In this document: in pieces, positions 1 through 6,922 of the stretch
Layout: each line of letters opens with the position of its first letter
Position numbering within the stretch: the first letter of the stretch is position 1
DNA from: JAKSUT01 sp045616505
GTDB lineage: Bacteria > Cyanobacteriota > Vampirovibrionia > Gastranaerophilales > Gastranaerophilaceae
Assembly (NCBI GenBank): GCA_045616505.1
Contig: JAZLGV010000024.1
Location: 1 to 27,172 of the forward strand
Direction: 5' to 3'
DNA: 27,172 nucleotides
Program-made: the position numbers and the translations under genes
The notes under the pieces: generated by a model
Told to the model about the DNA's origin: nothing
Database searches by the model: none
The model's input: only the letters and a program-made list of their open reading frames with translations

Positions 1-101
1 AACTTGTTTCGGAATCTTATCAATATAAATGTCTGGTTTCACTTGATGATAATTCTATAAAAATTATCGGCAAAGTTGTTTGGGCAGGTTCAAAATTATA
101 G
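1..101 (+). CDS. 3' fragment of an unidentified protein (possible PilZ-like end)
   Basis: An open frame enters from the left edge (codons in phase from base 3) and ends at a TAG at 99-101, giving about 32 residues. The tail has alternating beta-like stretches ending in IIGKVVWAG, which resembles the last strands of PilZ-type domains, but the fragment is too short to assign. A strong hairpin terminator follows at 162-191, which supports this being the true end of a plus-strand gene. A shorter hairpin (arms 110-117 and 123-130, CAAATTTC/GAAATTTG) lies in its 3' untranslated region. Confidence 0.45.
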   Translation, partial: LVSESYQYKCLVSLDDNSIKIIGKVVWAGSKL

Positions 102-161
102 GGAGAACCCAAATTTCTGAAAGAAATTTGCGTGAGATTCCCACCATATAAATCGAACGAA

Positions 162-191
162 AAAAAAGAACCTCCTCAGAGGTTCTTTTTT
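162..191. terminator. Bidirectional intrinsic terminator
   Basis: A perfect 13-base-pair inverted repeat (arms 162-174 and 179-191, core AAGAACCTC/GAGGTTCTT, loop CTCA) is flanked by A and T runs, so it can end transcripts from both sides. It lies between the partial plus-strand gene and the 3' end of the minus-strand tRNA-His. Confidence 0.85.
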
Positions 192-200
192 AACTTGTTG

Positions 201-277
201 TGGGGCGAGAGGTGGGAATCGAACCCACGAATATCGGAACCACAATCCGAGGCCTTAACCACTTGGCAACACCCGCC
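201..277 (-). tRNA. tRNA-His(GTG)
   Basis: The reverse complement folds into a full cloverleaf. The anticodon stem is TCGGA/TCCGA with loop TTGTGGT, so the anticodon is GTG (His). The T stem is GTGGG/CCCAC with loop TTCGATT, the variable loop has five bases, and CCA is encoded (201-203). The extra 5' G(-1) typical of tRNA-His (base 277) faces discriminator C73 (base 204). The acceptor stem has a G4-U69 wobble and an apparent U6-U67 mismatch. It lies 15 bases beyond the rpaB stop on the same strand, so it may be cotranscribed with rpaB. Confidence 0.95.
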
Positions 278-292
278 ACACAAATCTTTTAA

Positions 293-1036
293 CTAATTGA
301 TACGTTGGAACATATAACCTATGCCACGAGCAGTCAATATCAATTCAGGATTTGCTGGGTCAGTTTCTAATTTTGAACGCAATCTTGAAATGTGTACATC
401 AACAACTCTTGTATCAATTCTATGATCAGGTGGATATGCCCAAACATGTTGCAAGATTTCGTTTCTTGAATATGCTTGACCAGAGTTATTTACCAACAAT
501 TCTAACAAGCTGAATTCCATACCAGTAAGTCTGATACGTTCATTCTTTCTGAATACTTGTCTTCTTGCTGTATCAATTTTGATATTACCTGTTGTAATAA
601 CATTCTTTGTAATTTTACCAGTTGGAACAACAGTTTCTCTGTTATTTGTTCTTCTCAAAACAGCTTTAACTCTTGCTTCCAATTCTTTTGGACTGAAAGG
701 TTTGATTACATAGTCATCAGCACCTAATTCTAATCCTGTAATTCTTTCTGAAACATCACCCAATGCTGTCAAAATAATGATTGGAACATCTGATGTTCTT
801 CTGATTTCTCTTGTAACTCCGTAACCATCCATTTTTGGCATCATTACGTCTAATACAATCAAATCAGGATTTGTTTTATTAAACACATTAACAGCTTCTT
901 CACCGTCTTCAGCTACTACAACTTCATAGCCTACCATTTTTAAACGTGTTTCTAAAATTCTTCTGATACTTGCTTCATCATCCGCTACTAGAATGCGTTG
1001 ACGAGAATCTGTTTCACCTTGCATTTCTTCTGTCAT
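293..1036 (-). CDS. rpaB: OmpR/PhoB-family response regulator, RpaB-like
   Basis: A 247-residue two-component response regulator. The N-terminal receiver domain (about 14-130) shows the acidic pair D19-D20, phospho-acceptor D63 in VLDVMMP, T90 and K112. The C-terminal winged-helix DNA-binding domain (about 150-245) ends in the usual DTRVVDVHISRLR and ARGIGYMF stretches. The receiver closely follows cyanobacterial RpaB (Ycf27): EASIRRILETRL, GDVSERITGLELGADDY, KPFSPKELEARVKAVLRR. In Cyanobacteria RpaB is an essential regulator of light and redox stress genes, so its role in an organism without photosynthesis genes is open. The start is supported by AAGGA seven bases upstream of ATG. No cognate histidine kinase is in the window. 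No clear pair of HLR1-type boxes was seen upstream, so autoregulation cannot be argued. Confidence 0.93.
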   Translation of the reverse strand: MTEEMQGETDSRQRILVADDEASIRRILETRLKMVGYEVVVAEDGEEAVNVFNKTNPDLIVLDVMMPKMDGYGVTREIRRTSDVPIIILTALGDVSERITGLELGADDYVIKPFSPKELEARVKAVLRRTNNRETVVPTGKITKNVITTGNIKIDTARRQVFRKNERIRLTGMEFSLLELLVNNSGQAYSRNEILQHVWAYPPDHRIDTRVVDVHISRLRSKLETDPANPELILTARGIGYMFQRIN

Positions 1037-1208
1037 ATTTCAGTCCTTAATTTACTTTCTTGTACTACTCAAGCCATATTACAAAATATTTCTTTTTATG
1101 TAGTTTTTTAATAAATATGTATTTATATTAATTTAATCAAACCTAAATTGCAAGCACTTTTTTTAAAAATTTTGAATAATTTTTTATTTTTTTTCACAAT
1201 GCTAATAT

Positions 1209-3605
1209 TTACCCTGAATTCAGCAAATCAAAATTAAGATTATACTTAATTGAAACCGACTCTTTTAAATCAGAAATCTTGTCAAGTCCATTATTTTTTA
1301 CGTACTCAAATGCTTCTTTTCTTGCCATATCCAAAATTTTTGTATCTCGCACAATATCTGCTACCAACAAGTCAGGAAGTCCGCTTTGTCTTGTCCCCAA
1401 AAATTCTCCAGGACCTCTGAGTTGCAAATCTTGTTCTGCAATAACAAAGCCATCGTTTGTTTGAGTCATTATATCTAATCTTGTAAGTGTTTCTTGTGAT
1501 TTTGTCGCCGTTACCAACACACAATAAGATTGCAAATCTGAACGACCTACACGACCTCTCAACTGATGAAGTTGAGAAAGTCCAAACCTTTCTGCGTTTT
1601 CTATAACCATCACAGTTGCATTTGGAACATCAACACCAACTTCTACAACTGTTGTTGATACCAAAATATCATATTTTTTCGCTTTAAAATCAGCCATTAC
1701 CTGTTCTTTTTCTTGATTTTTCAACTTACCATGCAACAAACCGATTTTTAAGTCAGGGAAAACAGCTTCCTGCAAATACTCAGCTTCTTTAGTAGCCGCT
1801 TTTGCTGACAAAGTTTCACTTTCATCAATCAATGGATAAACAACATAAGCCTGACGGCCTTTTTCTACTTCTGACTTAATCAATTTATGAACACTTACCC
1901 TGCTTGAACCTCTAACAAGTGAAGTCTTTATTGGCTTTCTACCTTTTGGAAGTTCATCAATTATTGTCAAATTCAAATCACCATGCATTGTCAAAGCCAA
2001 AGTTCTAGGAATTGGAGTAGCCGTCATCGTAAGCAATTGAGGTAATTTCGATTTGTTTTTCAAGAGGTTTCGTTGTTTTACCCCGAACCTATGTTGTTCA
2101 TCAACAATCACTGCACCCAAATTATCAAATTTCACGTCATCCTGAATTAGTGCATGTGTACCAACTGCAATTTTCATTTGACCATTTTGCAAATCAGTTT
2201 TCAACGCATCTCTCAACTTTTTCTTATTTGAGCCCAAGAACAAACCAACAGAAATACCCATCGGAGTGAGCCAAGAAGTTAAATTATTAAAATGTTGTTG
2301 CGCAAGAATTTCTGTTGGCGCCATCAATGCCGCTTGATAACCATTTTCAACTGCAGCAAGCAACATTATTGTTGCAACAACGGTTTTACCACTACCAACA
2401 TCACCTTGCAAAAGTCTTTGCATTCCACCTTTTGAATTTAAATCACGCAAAATATCATCAACCGCTCTTTTTTGCGCATTAGTAAGTTCAAATGGCAAAG
2501 ATTTTATAAATTTATTCACCAAGCCTTTTTCTTTAATTTTCAAAGGAATTGAATTACTATTATGCCTGTTTTCTTCTCTTAAAATTGCCAAACGGAGTTG
2601 AATTAAAAACAATTCTTCAAACACAAGAGAAAACCGTGCTTTTTCAAGCATCTCCATTGAGTTTGGGAAATGCATTTGAAAAACTGCTTCTGATTTTTCA
2701 AGCATATCATATTTTTCACGAATTTCTTTTGGAACAATAGTTTTAATCTTATTTTTGTATATTGAAATTGTCTGAAATATCGTTTTTCTTAAAGTTTTTA
2801 TATTAATCAAATCGTTTAATGGATAAATCGGCACAATACGACCTAAATTCAAATTACTTGTTTCGCCTTCAGAAAAATCACCTGACAATATTGAATATTG
2901 AGGCTTATCAAAAGTTAATCGTCCGTCAAAAGAATTAAATTTAACTTTTCCTGAAACCATAATTGATGCGTATTTAGGAAACATTGATTTATATCGTTCA
3001 AGCATTACTCTATTTGCTTTTGCATAAAAGAAACTCAAATCAAGACTTCCTGATTCATCCGCTATAGTAACTTTTAAAACACTTAACTTATTTTTGGTAA
3101 CAAAAGACGAAACGCTTTTAATCTTAGCAAAAACAGTTGTCGTTTCATCAACTTTCAAATGCTTTATCAAAGTTCTTGTTGAGTAATCAATATGACGTTT
3201 TGGAAAATAAAATAACAAATCTAACGCAGAAAAAATACCCAACTTATTTAGTGCTGCGCCAACTTTTGCACCAACACCTTTTATGCAAGAAACATCTACT
3301 TGTTCAGGATTTCTATCTACAAGCGAAGACTCTTGCACTTCTTGTTTTTCTGCCTGCAAAGCCATTGATACAACTTTTACAAACCTTTCTATTGTTCGTT
3401 TTCTCTGTGGCATTGAATCGGTCAAATAAAGTTCAAAAAGTTCTTCTAAAATTTTCCATTTTTGATTTTTATCTTTTTTATATATTTTTCGAAGTTCTTC
3501 AATCATAAACTTAGAAAACACACAAGTTTTTCCCATAATGTTTATGTATTGATATTTTCTTTCGACTTCAATAGCTTTTTTAATTTGTTCTAAATTTTCA
3601 AACAT
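1209..3605 (-). CDS. recG: ATP-dependent DNA helicase RecG
   Basis: A 798-residue superfamily 2 helicase that remodels stalled replication forks and branched recombination intermediates in the cytoplasm. An N-terminal extension (about 1-100) precedes a helix-hairpin-helix-like stretch (KGVGAKVGAALNKLG) and the OB-fold wedge domain (about 150-260). The motor has Walker A GDVGSGKT at 401-408, DEQH at 502-505, the TATPIPRTLALT motif III region and the C-terminal QLRGRVGRS motif VI. The length exceeds E. coli RecG (693) because of the N-terminal extension, as is common in cyanobacterial RecG. It begins 12 bases after etfA on the same strand, with no Shine-Dalgarno sequence before ATG, so translation may depend on coupling to etfA. 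A Met at residue 24 is an alternative start. Confidence 0.96.
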   Translation of the reverse strand: MFENLEQIKKAIEVERKYQYINIMGKTCVFSKFMIEELRKIYKKDKNQKWKILEELFELYLTDSMPQRKRTIERFVKVVSMALQAEKQEVQESSLVDRNPEQVDVSCIKGVGAKVGAALNKLGIFSALDLLFYFPKRHIDYSTRTLIKHLKVDETTTVFAKIKSVSSFVTKNKLSVLKVTIADESGSLDLSFFYAKANRVMLERYKSMFPKYASIMVSGKVKFNSFDGRLTFDKPQYSILSGDFSEGETSNLNLGRIVPIYPLNDLINIKTLRKTIFQTISIYKNKIKTIVPKEIREKYDMLEKSEAVFQMHFPNSMEMLEKARFSLVFEELFLIQLRLAILREENRHNSNSIPLKIKEKGLVNKFIKSLPFELTNAQKRAVDDILRDLNSKGGMQRLLQGDVGSGKTVVATIMLLAAVENGYQAALMAPTEILAQQHFNNLTSWLTPMGISVGLFLGSNKKKLRDALKTDLQNGQMKIAVGTHALIQDDVKFDNLGAVIVDEQHRFGVKQRNLLKNKSKLPQLLTMTATPIPRTLALTMHGDLNLTIIDELPKGRKPIKTSLVRGSSRVSVHKLIKSEVEKGRQAYVVYPLIDESETLSAKAATKEAEYLQEAVFPDLKIGLLHGKLKNQEKEQVMADFKAKKYDILVSTTVVEVGVDVPNATVMVIENAERFGLSQLHQLRGRVGRSDLQSYCVLVTATKSQETLTRLDIMTQTNDGFVIAEQDLQLRGPGEFLGTRQSGLPDLLVADIVRDTKILDMARKEAFEYVKNNGLDKISDLKESVSIKYNLNFDLLNSG

Positions 3606-3617
3606 AGCAATACAGTT

Positions 3618-4607
3618 TTAAATTTCATCAATCAATTTTGGTAAAATTTCAAACACATCTCCCACTATTCCAAAATCAGCAACATCAAAAATTGGAGCAT
3701 CTTTATCTTTATTTATCGCAATTATCTTATCAGACATATTCATACCGACAACATGTTGAATAGCACCTGAAAGCCCACATGCAATATACAATTTTGGAGA
3801 TACAGTTTTTCCTGTTTGTCCAATGTGACAAGAACTATCTACCCATCCTCTTTCAACAACAGGACGAGTTGCACCAACTTTTCCACCTAATTTATCTGCA
3901 AGTTTTTTCAACATTCTAAAACCTTCAGCAGATTTCATTCCCAAGCCACCAGCAACAATCACTTCTGCATTTTCAAGCGAACCTGTTTTATCTTGCTCAC
4001 TTTTTATAAATTCAATTAATTTTACTTCATCTGTCAAATCATCTATTTGCGGATTAAAATAAACTACTTGTGTATTTTTATGTACCTCAACTGGTTTTAT
4101 TTTCAATACGCTTGGTCGAACAGTTGCCATTTGCGGTAGATTTTTACACAAGATTGTAGCCATCAAATTCCCGCCAAAAGTAGGTCTTGTTGCTGCAAGT
4201 AAGCCTTTTTCATTAATATCTAAACTTATACAATCTGCAGTTAAACCAGTATTCAAAGCAGAAGAAATTCTTGGAGCTATATCTCTACCTTCTGTTGTTG
4301 CCCCCAAAAGCATTATATAAGGATTTTCTTGTTTTATTAAATTAATAAGACTTTTTGAATAAAGAGAAGTTGAAAAAGTTGAAAAATCACCTTGCGAAGG
4401 ACAATACAAAACATCAAAATATCCACAATCGACAATTTCTTGTATGACTTTATCAGTTTTATTTAACAATACAGCACAAATTTTTGCACCACATAATTTC
4501 ACAGACAAATCCAAAGCGGCACAACCAAGTTCTTTTACAACAGGTGCTAACTCACCTGTTCTTGTTGTTTGAGCATATATAAAAATTGTTTTTGCACTAT
4601 CTGACAT
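3618..4607 (-). CDS. etfA: Electron transfer flavoprotein, alpha subunit
   Basis: A 329-residue EtfA that binds FAD and passes electrons between dehydrogenases and other carriers in the cytosol. The C-terminal FAD domain is intact: GGLGMKSAEGF (220-230), a GxTRPVVERGW stretch (about 245-255), GQTGKTV (263-269) and SGAIQH (280-285). The N-terminal half is the usual Rossmann-like ETF domain. The gene follows etfB by eight bases, with AAGGAT before ATG, so the two are clearly cotranscribed. No acyl-CoA dehydrogenase or FixCX-type partner lies nearby. The upstream genes encode an NfnA-like flavoprotein and a four-cysteine protein, suggesting use in NAD(P)H-linked anaerobic redox chemistry. Confidence 0.95.
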   Translation of the reverse strand: MSDSAKTIFIYAQTTRTGELAPVVKELGCAALDLSVKLCGAKICAVLLNKTDKVIQEIVDCGYFDVLYCPSQGDFSTFSTSLYSKSLINLIKQENPYIMLLGATTEGRDIAPRISSALNTGLTADCISLDINEKGLLAATRPTFGGNLMATILCKNLPQMATVRPSVLKIKPVEVHKNTQVVYFNPQIDDLTDEVKLIEFIKSEQDKTGSLENAEVIVAGGLGMKSAEGFRMLKKLADKLGGKVGATRPVVERGWVDSSCHIGQTGKTVSPKLYIACGLSGAIQHVVGMNMSDKIIAINKDKDAPIFDVADFGIVGDVFEILPKLIDEI

Positions 4608-4615
4608 ATTTATCC

Positions 4616-5401
4616 TTATTTCAAATATTCTGATATTTTTTGTTTAAAAATTTCGACAGTTTTTCCACTATCTTCTGCAACAATAATTTCACCACTACTT
4701 TTTTGTTCAGGACGAAAAGCTTTTGAAACATAAGTTGGAGAACCTTTCATTCCAACTTCACTAGCATCTAAACCTATATCTTCAGCTGATAGCACTTTAA
4801 TGTCAGCCTTTAATGCTTTTTCAAAGCCAGAAATCAAAGGGCGTCTAAGTTCATCTGCTTTTTTCACACACAACAAAGCAGGCAATTCTGCTTGTAAAAC
4901 ATCGATACCATCTTCAACTTCTTTTTCAACGACAACTTTTTCTTCATCACAAGAAACAAGTTTTTGAACATAAGTAACTTGCGGAATATCTAATTTTTGA
5001 GCAATACTTGGACCTGTTTGAGCAGTATCTCCATCAATTGCAAATTGACCGCATATAATCAAATCATAATCAGGTGCAACTGTTTTTATCGCTGCCGCTA
5101 AAGTTCTTGAAGTTGCAATTGTATCAGCTGCCGCAAATTTTCTATCTGAAACTAAAAAAGCTTCATCTGCGCCTACTGAAATTGCACTTTTTAAAATTTC
5201 AACAGCTTGCGGAGGCCCCATTGTTAAAACTGAAATTGTAGTTTCTGGAACTTCATCTTTTATTTTTAACGCTGTTTCAATCGCATAACAATCGGATGGA
5301 TTAATTATGCTTTCTACACCATCTCTTTGAATAGTATTATTTTCTGTCCACTGAATATCGCTTGTATCAGGAACTTGTTTTATACATAAAACTATTTTCA
5401 T
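4616..5401 (-). CDS. etfB: Electron transfer flavoprotein, beta subunit
   Basis: A 261-residue EtfB, partner of the following etfA. It begins with the typical KIVLCIKQVPDT and carries AIDGDTAQ at 121-128. In classic mitochondrial-type ETF, which holds AMP in this subunit, the equivalent region differs. The GDTAQ form is associated with ETFs that bind NAD(H) and a second flavin, including flavin-based bifurcating enzymes. That functional reading is inference, since both bifurcating and non-bifurcating members share parts of the motif. DGIDVLQAELPALLCVKKADELRRP matches the conserved ETF-beta signature region. No Shine-Dalgarno sequence is visible before ATG; the gene follows the 58-residue gene by only five bases, so coupling is likely. 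Confidence 0.95.
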   Translation of the reverse strand: MKIVLCIKQVPDTSDIQWTENNTIQRDGVESIINPSDCYAIETALKIKDEVPETTISVLTMGPPQAVEILKSAISVGADEAFLVSDRKFAAADTIATSRTLAAAIKTVAPDYDLIICGQFAIDGDTAQTGPSIAQKLDIPQVTYVQKLVSCDEEKVVVEKEVEDGIDVLQAELPALLCVKKADELRRPLISGFEKALKADIKVLSAEDIGLDASEVGMKGSPTYVSKAFRPEQKSSGEIIVAEDSGKTVEIFKQKISEYLK

Positions 5402-5406
5402 AAAAA

Positions 5407-5583
5407 TTATTTTTGTTTACGTTGTTTTTCTTGAATATCTAATGCTGCGTTGTGAGCAAGAATATAAACTGAGCATGTGTTATATGGTTTTAAAAACCAA
5501 GCACATCTTTCTTGAGAGCAAATAACTTCAACGTCGTTTCCTGCACTTTTCAATGGGCAGTAAGGTGTATTTTTTGATGACAT
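5407..5583 (-). CDS. 58-residue four-cysteine protein in the etf locus
   Basis: A small gene, easily missed because it encodes only 58 residues. ATG at 5583-5581 is preceded by AAAGGA at good spacing, and the frame ends at TAA five bases before etfB. Cysteines fall at 9, 22, 27 and 37, in the pattern YCPLK, CSQERCAWF and NTCSVY, followed by a helical, lysine/glutamine-rich tail. Four spaced cysteines with an adjacent aromatic suggest a small zinc or iron-sulfur site, but no family is assigned. Its ribosome-binding site overlaps the last codons of the upstream NfnA-like gene, so all four redox genes form one tight operon. It might be a redox carrier, an assembly factor or a structural subunit of the neighbouring flavoproteins; this is inference. 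Confidence 0.8.
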   Translation of the reverse strand: MSSKNTPYCPLKSAGNDVEVICSQERCAWFLKPYNTCSVYILAHNAALDIQEKQRKQK

Positions 5584-5587
5584 ATAT

Positions 5588-6430
5588 TTATCCTTTCACT
5601 TTCATATTTAATAAATTGCAATTTTCATCACGTTTTCGTTCTATATCTTTATAAATTCTTGTACGATTTATGACCTCATCAAAATCGATTTTGTGAGCAT
5701 CGAAATCAGGGCCATCTACACAAGCAAATTTAACTTCGCCGCCAACAGTAATTCTACAAGCTCCACACATGCCTGTACCATCAACCATAATCGGATTCAT
5801 ACTTGCTTCTGTATAAATACCTTTATCACGAGTAAGTTCTGCAACTGCACGCATCATTGGCATTGGCCCAACTGCAATTGCATAATCGACTTTTTCACTA
5901 TTCATTATTCTTTCCATAACTTGTGTTACAAAACCTTTTTCGCCACAAGTTCCGTCATCAGTAGTAACAAATAATTCAGTACATGCTGATTTCATTTTTT
6001 CTTGCCAGAACAATAAATCTTTATTTCTAGCACCCATAATCATGTAAACTTTATTACCAGCATCCTTAAACGCTTTTGCTATCAAATAACAAGGAGCTGC
6101 TCCATAACCACCAGCCAAACAAACAACTGTTCCGTAATTTTTTACATGTGTAGGCTGACCTAAAGGTCCAACTAAATCAACAATTTCATCACCTACACCT
6201 AATTGTGCAAGTTTTTTTGTTGTATAACCAACCGCCATATAAACAATTGTCAATATTCCATTTTCTTTATCAACATCAGCTATGGTCAAAGGTATTCTTT
6301 CGCCATTTTCTTCAACTCTCAAAATAATGAATTGACCAGCCTTAGCATTTCTAACTACAAAAGGAGCTTCTATTCTCAATTCGTATTGATTTGGACAAAG
6401 TTCAATTTTTTCTATAATTTTATATCCCAC
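5588..6430 (-). CDS. NfnA/SudB-like ferredoxin-NADP reductase subunit (FAD, [2Fe-2S])
   Basis: A 280-residue flavoprotein of the ferredoxin-NADP reductase superfamily, resembling NfnA/SudB and the dihydroorotate dehydrogenase electron-transfer subunit. The FAD-binding barrel contains ERIPLTIAD (44-52), and the NAD(P)-binding fold contains CLAGGYGAAP (104-113). The C-terminal cluster motif is DGTGMCGAC with D217, C222, C225 and later C237. It matches the unusual Asp-plus-three-Cys [2Fe-2S] site known from NfnA, including the VDGPDFDAHKIDFDE tail. It starts with GTG, backed by AAAGGAG six bases upstream. In NfnAB and SudAB the catalytic large subunit (GltD-like, with [4Fe-4S] clusters) normally follows directly. 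Here a 58-residue protein and EtfBA follow instead, so the partner must be elsewhere or different. Confidence 0.9.
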   Translation of the reverse strand: MGYKIIEKIELCPNQYELRIEAPFVVRNAKAGQFIILRVEENGERIPLTIADVDKENGILTIVYMAVGYTTKKLAQLGVGDEIVDLVGPLGQPTHVKNYGTVVCLAGGYGAAPCYLIAKAFKDAGNKVYMIMGARNKDLLFWQEKMKSACTELFVTTDDGTCGEKGFVTQVMERIMNSEKVDYAIAVGPMPMMRAVAELTRDKGIYTEASMNPIMVDGTGMCGACRITVGGEVKFACVDGPDFDAHKIDFDEVINRTRIYKDIERKRDENCNLLNMKVKG

Positions 6431-6501
6431 AAAAGACTCCTTTATATAATTCTTACTAAAACATTAAAATTATACGACAAAAATTCAAACTTGTAAAAAT
6501 A

Positions 6502-6858
6502 TTAAACTTCTTTAATACCATTTACAATTTCCTTACCAAATTCATACGCAATAAAATATTTTCTATACTTACCTCGACATAACCAAAACATCGAAACAGT
6601 AATAATATTTTTTGTCATTTCATAAATATATTTTCTTCTTTGCCTTTCAATAGAAACTACAACTTTTCTTACTGTTGTTTTTACAGAAAACAAAAACTCT
6701 TTTAATTCAGACAAACTTGAAACAATACTATATTTAAAAGTCGGCAAACATTTATTAATCGCATTAACTTTCATATCCAACTTTATTATTTGGAAAATAA
6801 TAATCAAAGCCAATACAAATTCTAATATAAAAAATATAACAATAAATGCTTGTAACAT
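6502..6858 (-). CDS. Small single-pass membrane protein of unknown function
   Basis: A 118-residue protein with one strong N-terminal hydrophobic segment (about 4-26) followed by a soluble part rich in Lys, Arg and Val. The middle (about 45-85, SLSELKEFLFSVKTTVRKVVVSIERQ) looks amphipathic and possibly coiled coil. No family was recognised. The position of the basic residues suggests the C-terminal part faces the cytoplasm. There is no Shine-Dalgarno sequence; instead a TTGAAT-16-TATAAT promoter lies eight bases upstream of ATG, implying a leaderless or nearly leaderless transcript. It diverges from the M16 peptidase gene across only 64 bases, so the two may share regulation. Confidence 0.75.
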   Translation of the reverse strand: MLQAFIVIFFILEFVLALIIIFQIIKLDMKVNAINKCLPTFKYSIVSSLSELKEFLFSVKTTVRKVVVSIERQRRKYIYEMTKNIITVSMFWLCRGKYRKYFIAYEFGKEIVNGIKEV

Positions 6859-6866
6859 AATTATAA

Positions 6867-6894
6867 ATTATAAGATATTTTAAAAATTATTCAA
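6867..6894 (-). promoter_or_regulatory. Promoter of the 118-residue membrane protein gene
   Basis: On the minus strand, -35 TTGAAT (6889-6894) and -10 TATAAT (6867-6872) are separated by 16 bases. The -10 ends eight bases before ATG, so transcription would begin at or next to the start codon. A second TATAAT (6860-6865) lies too close to the ATG to serve. Confidence 0.6.
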
Positions 6895-6909
6895 ATAATT
6901 TATTTAATG

Positions 6910-6915
6910 TATAAT
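6910..6915 (+). promoter_or_regulatory. -10 box of the M16 peptidase gene
   Basis: A consensus TATAAT ends seven bases before the ATG at 6923, directly preceded by TG. No good -35 is seen and there is no Shine-Dalgarno sequence, so a leaderless message is the simplest reading. Confidence 0.5.
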
Positions 6916-6922
6916 AAGAATT

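Noticed and set aside
1037..1208. RpaB autoregulatory HLR1 boxes upstream of rpaB
   Set aside because: Only an isolated TTACA-like half-site is visible and no direct repeat at the right spacing. The stretch is A/T-rich with no ORF or convincing terminator.
5693..6496. Plus-strand frames of 93 and 97 codons opposite the NfnA-like gene
   Set aside because: They are antisense to a well-supported gene, lack ribosome-binding sites and show biased, unnatural composition (rich in Cys, His, Asn).
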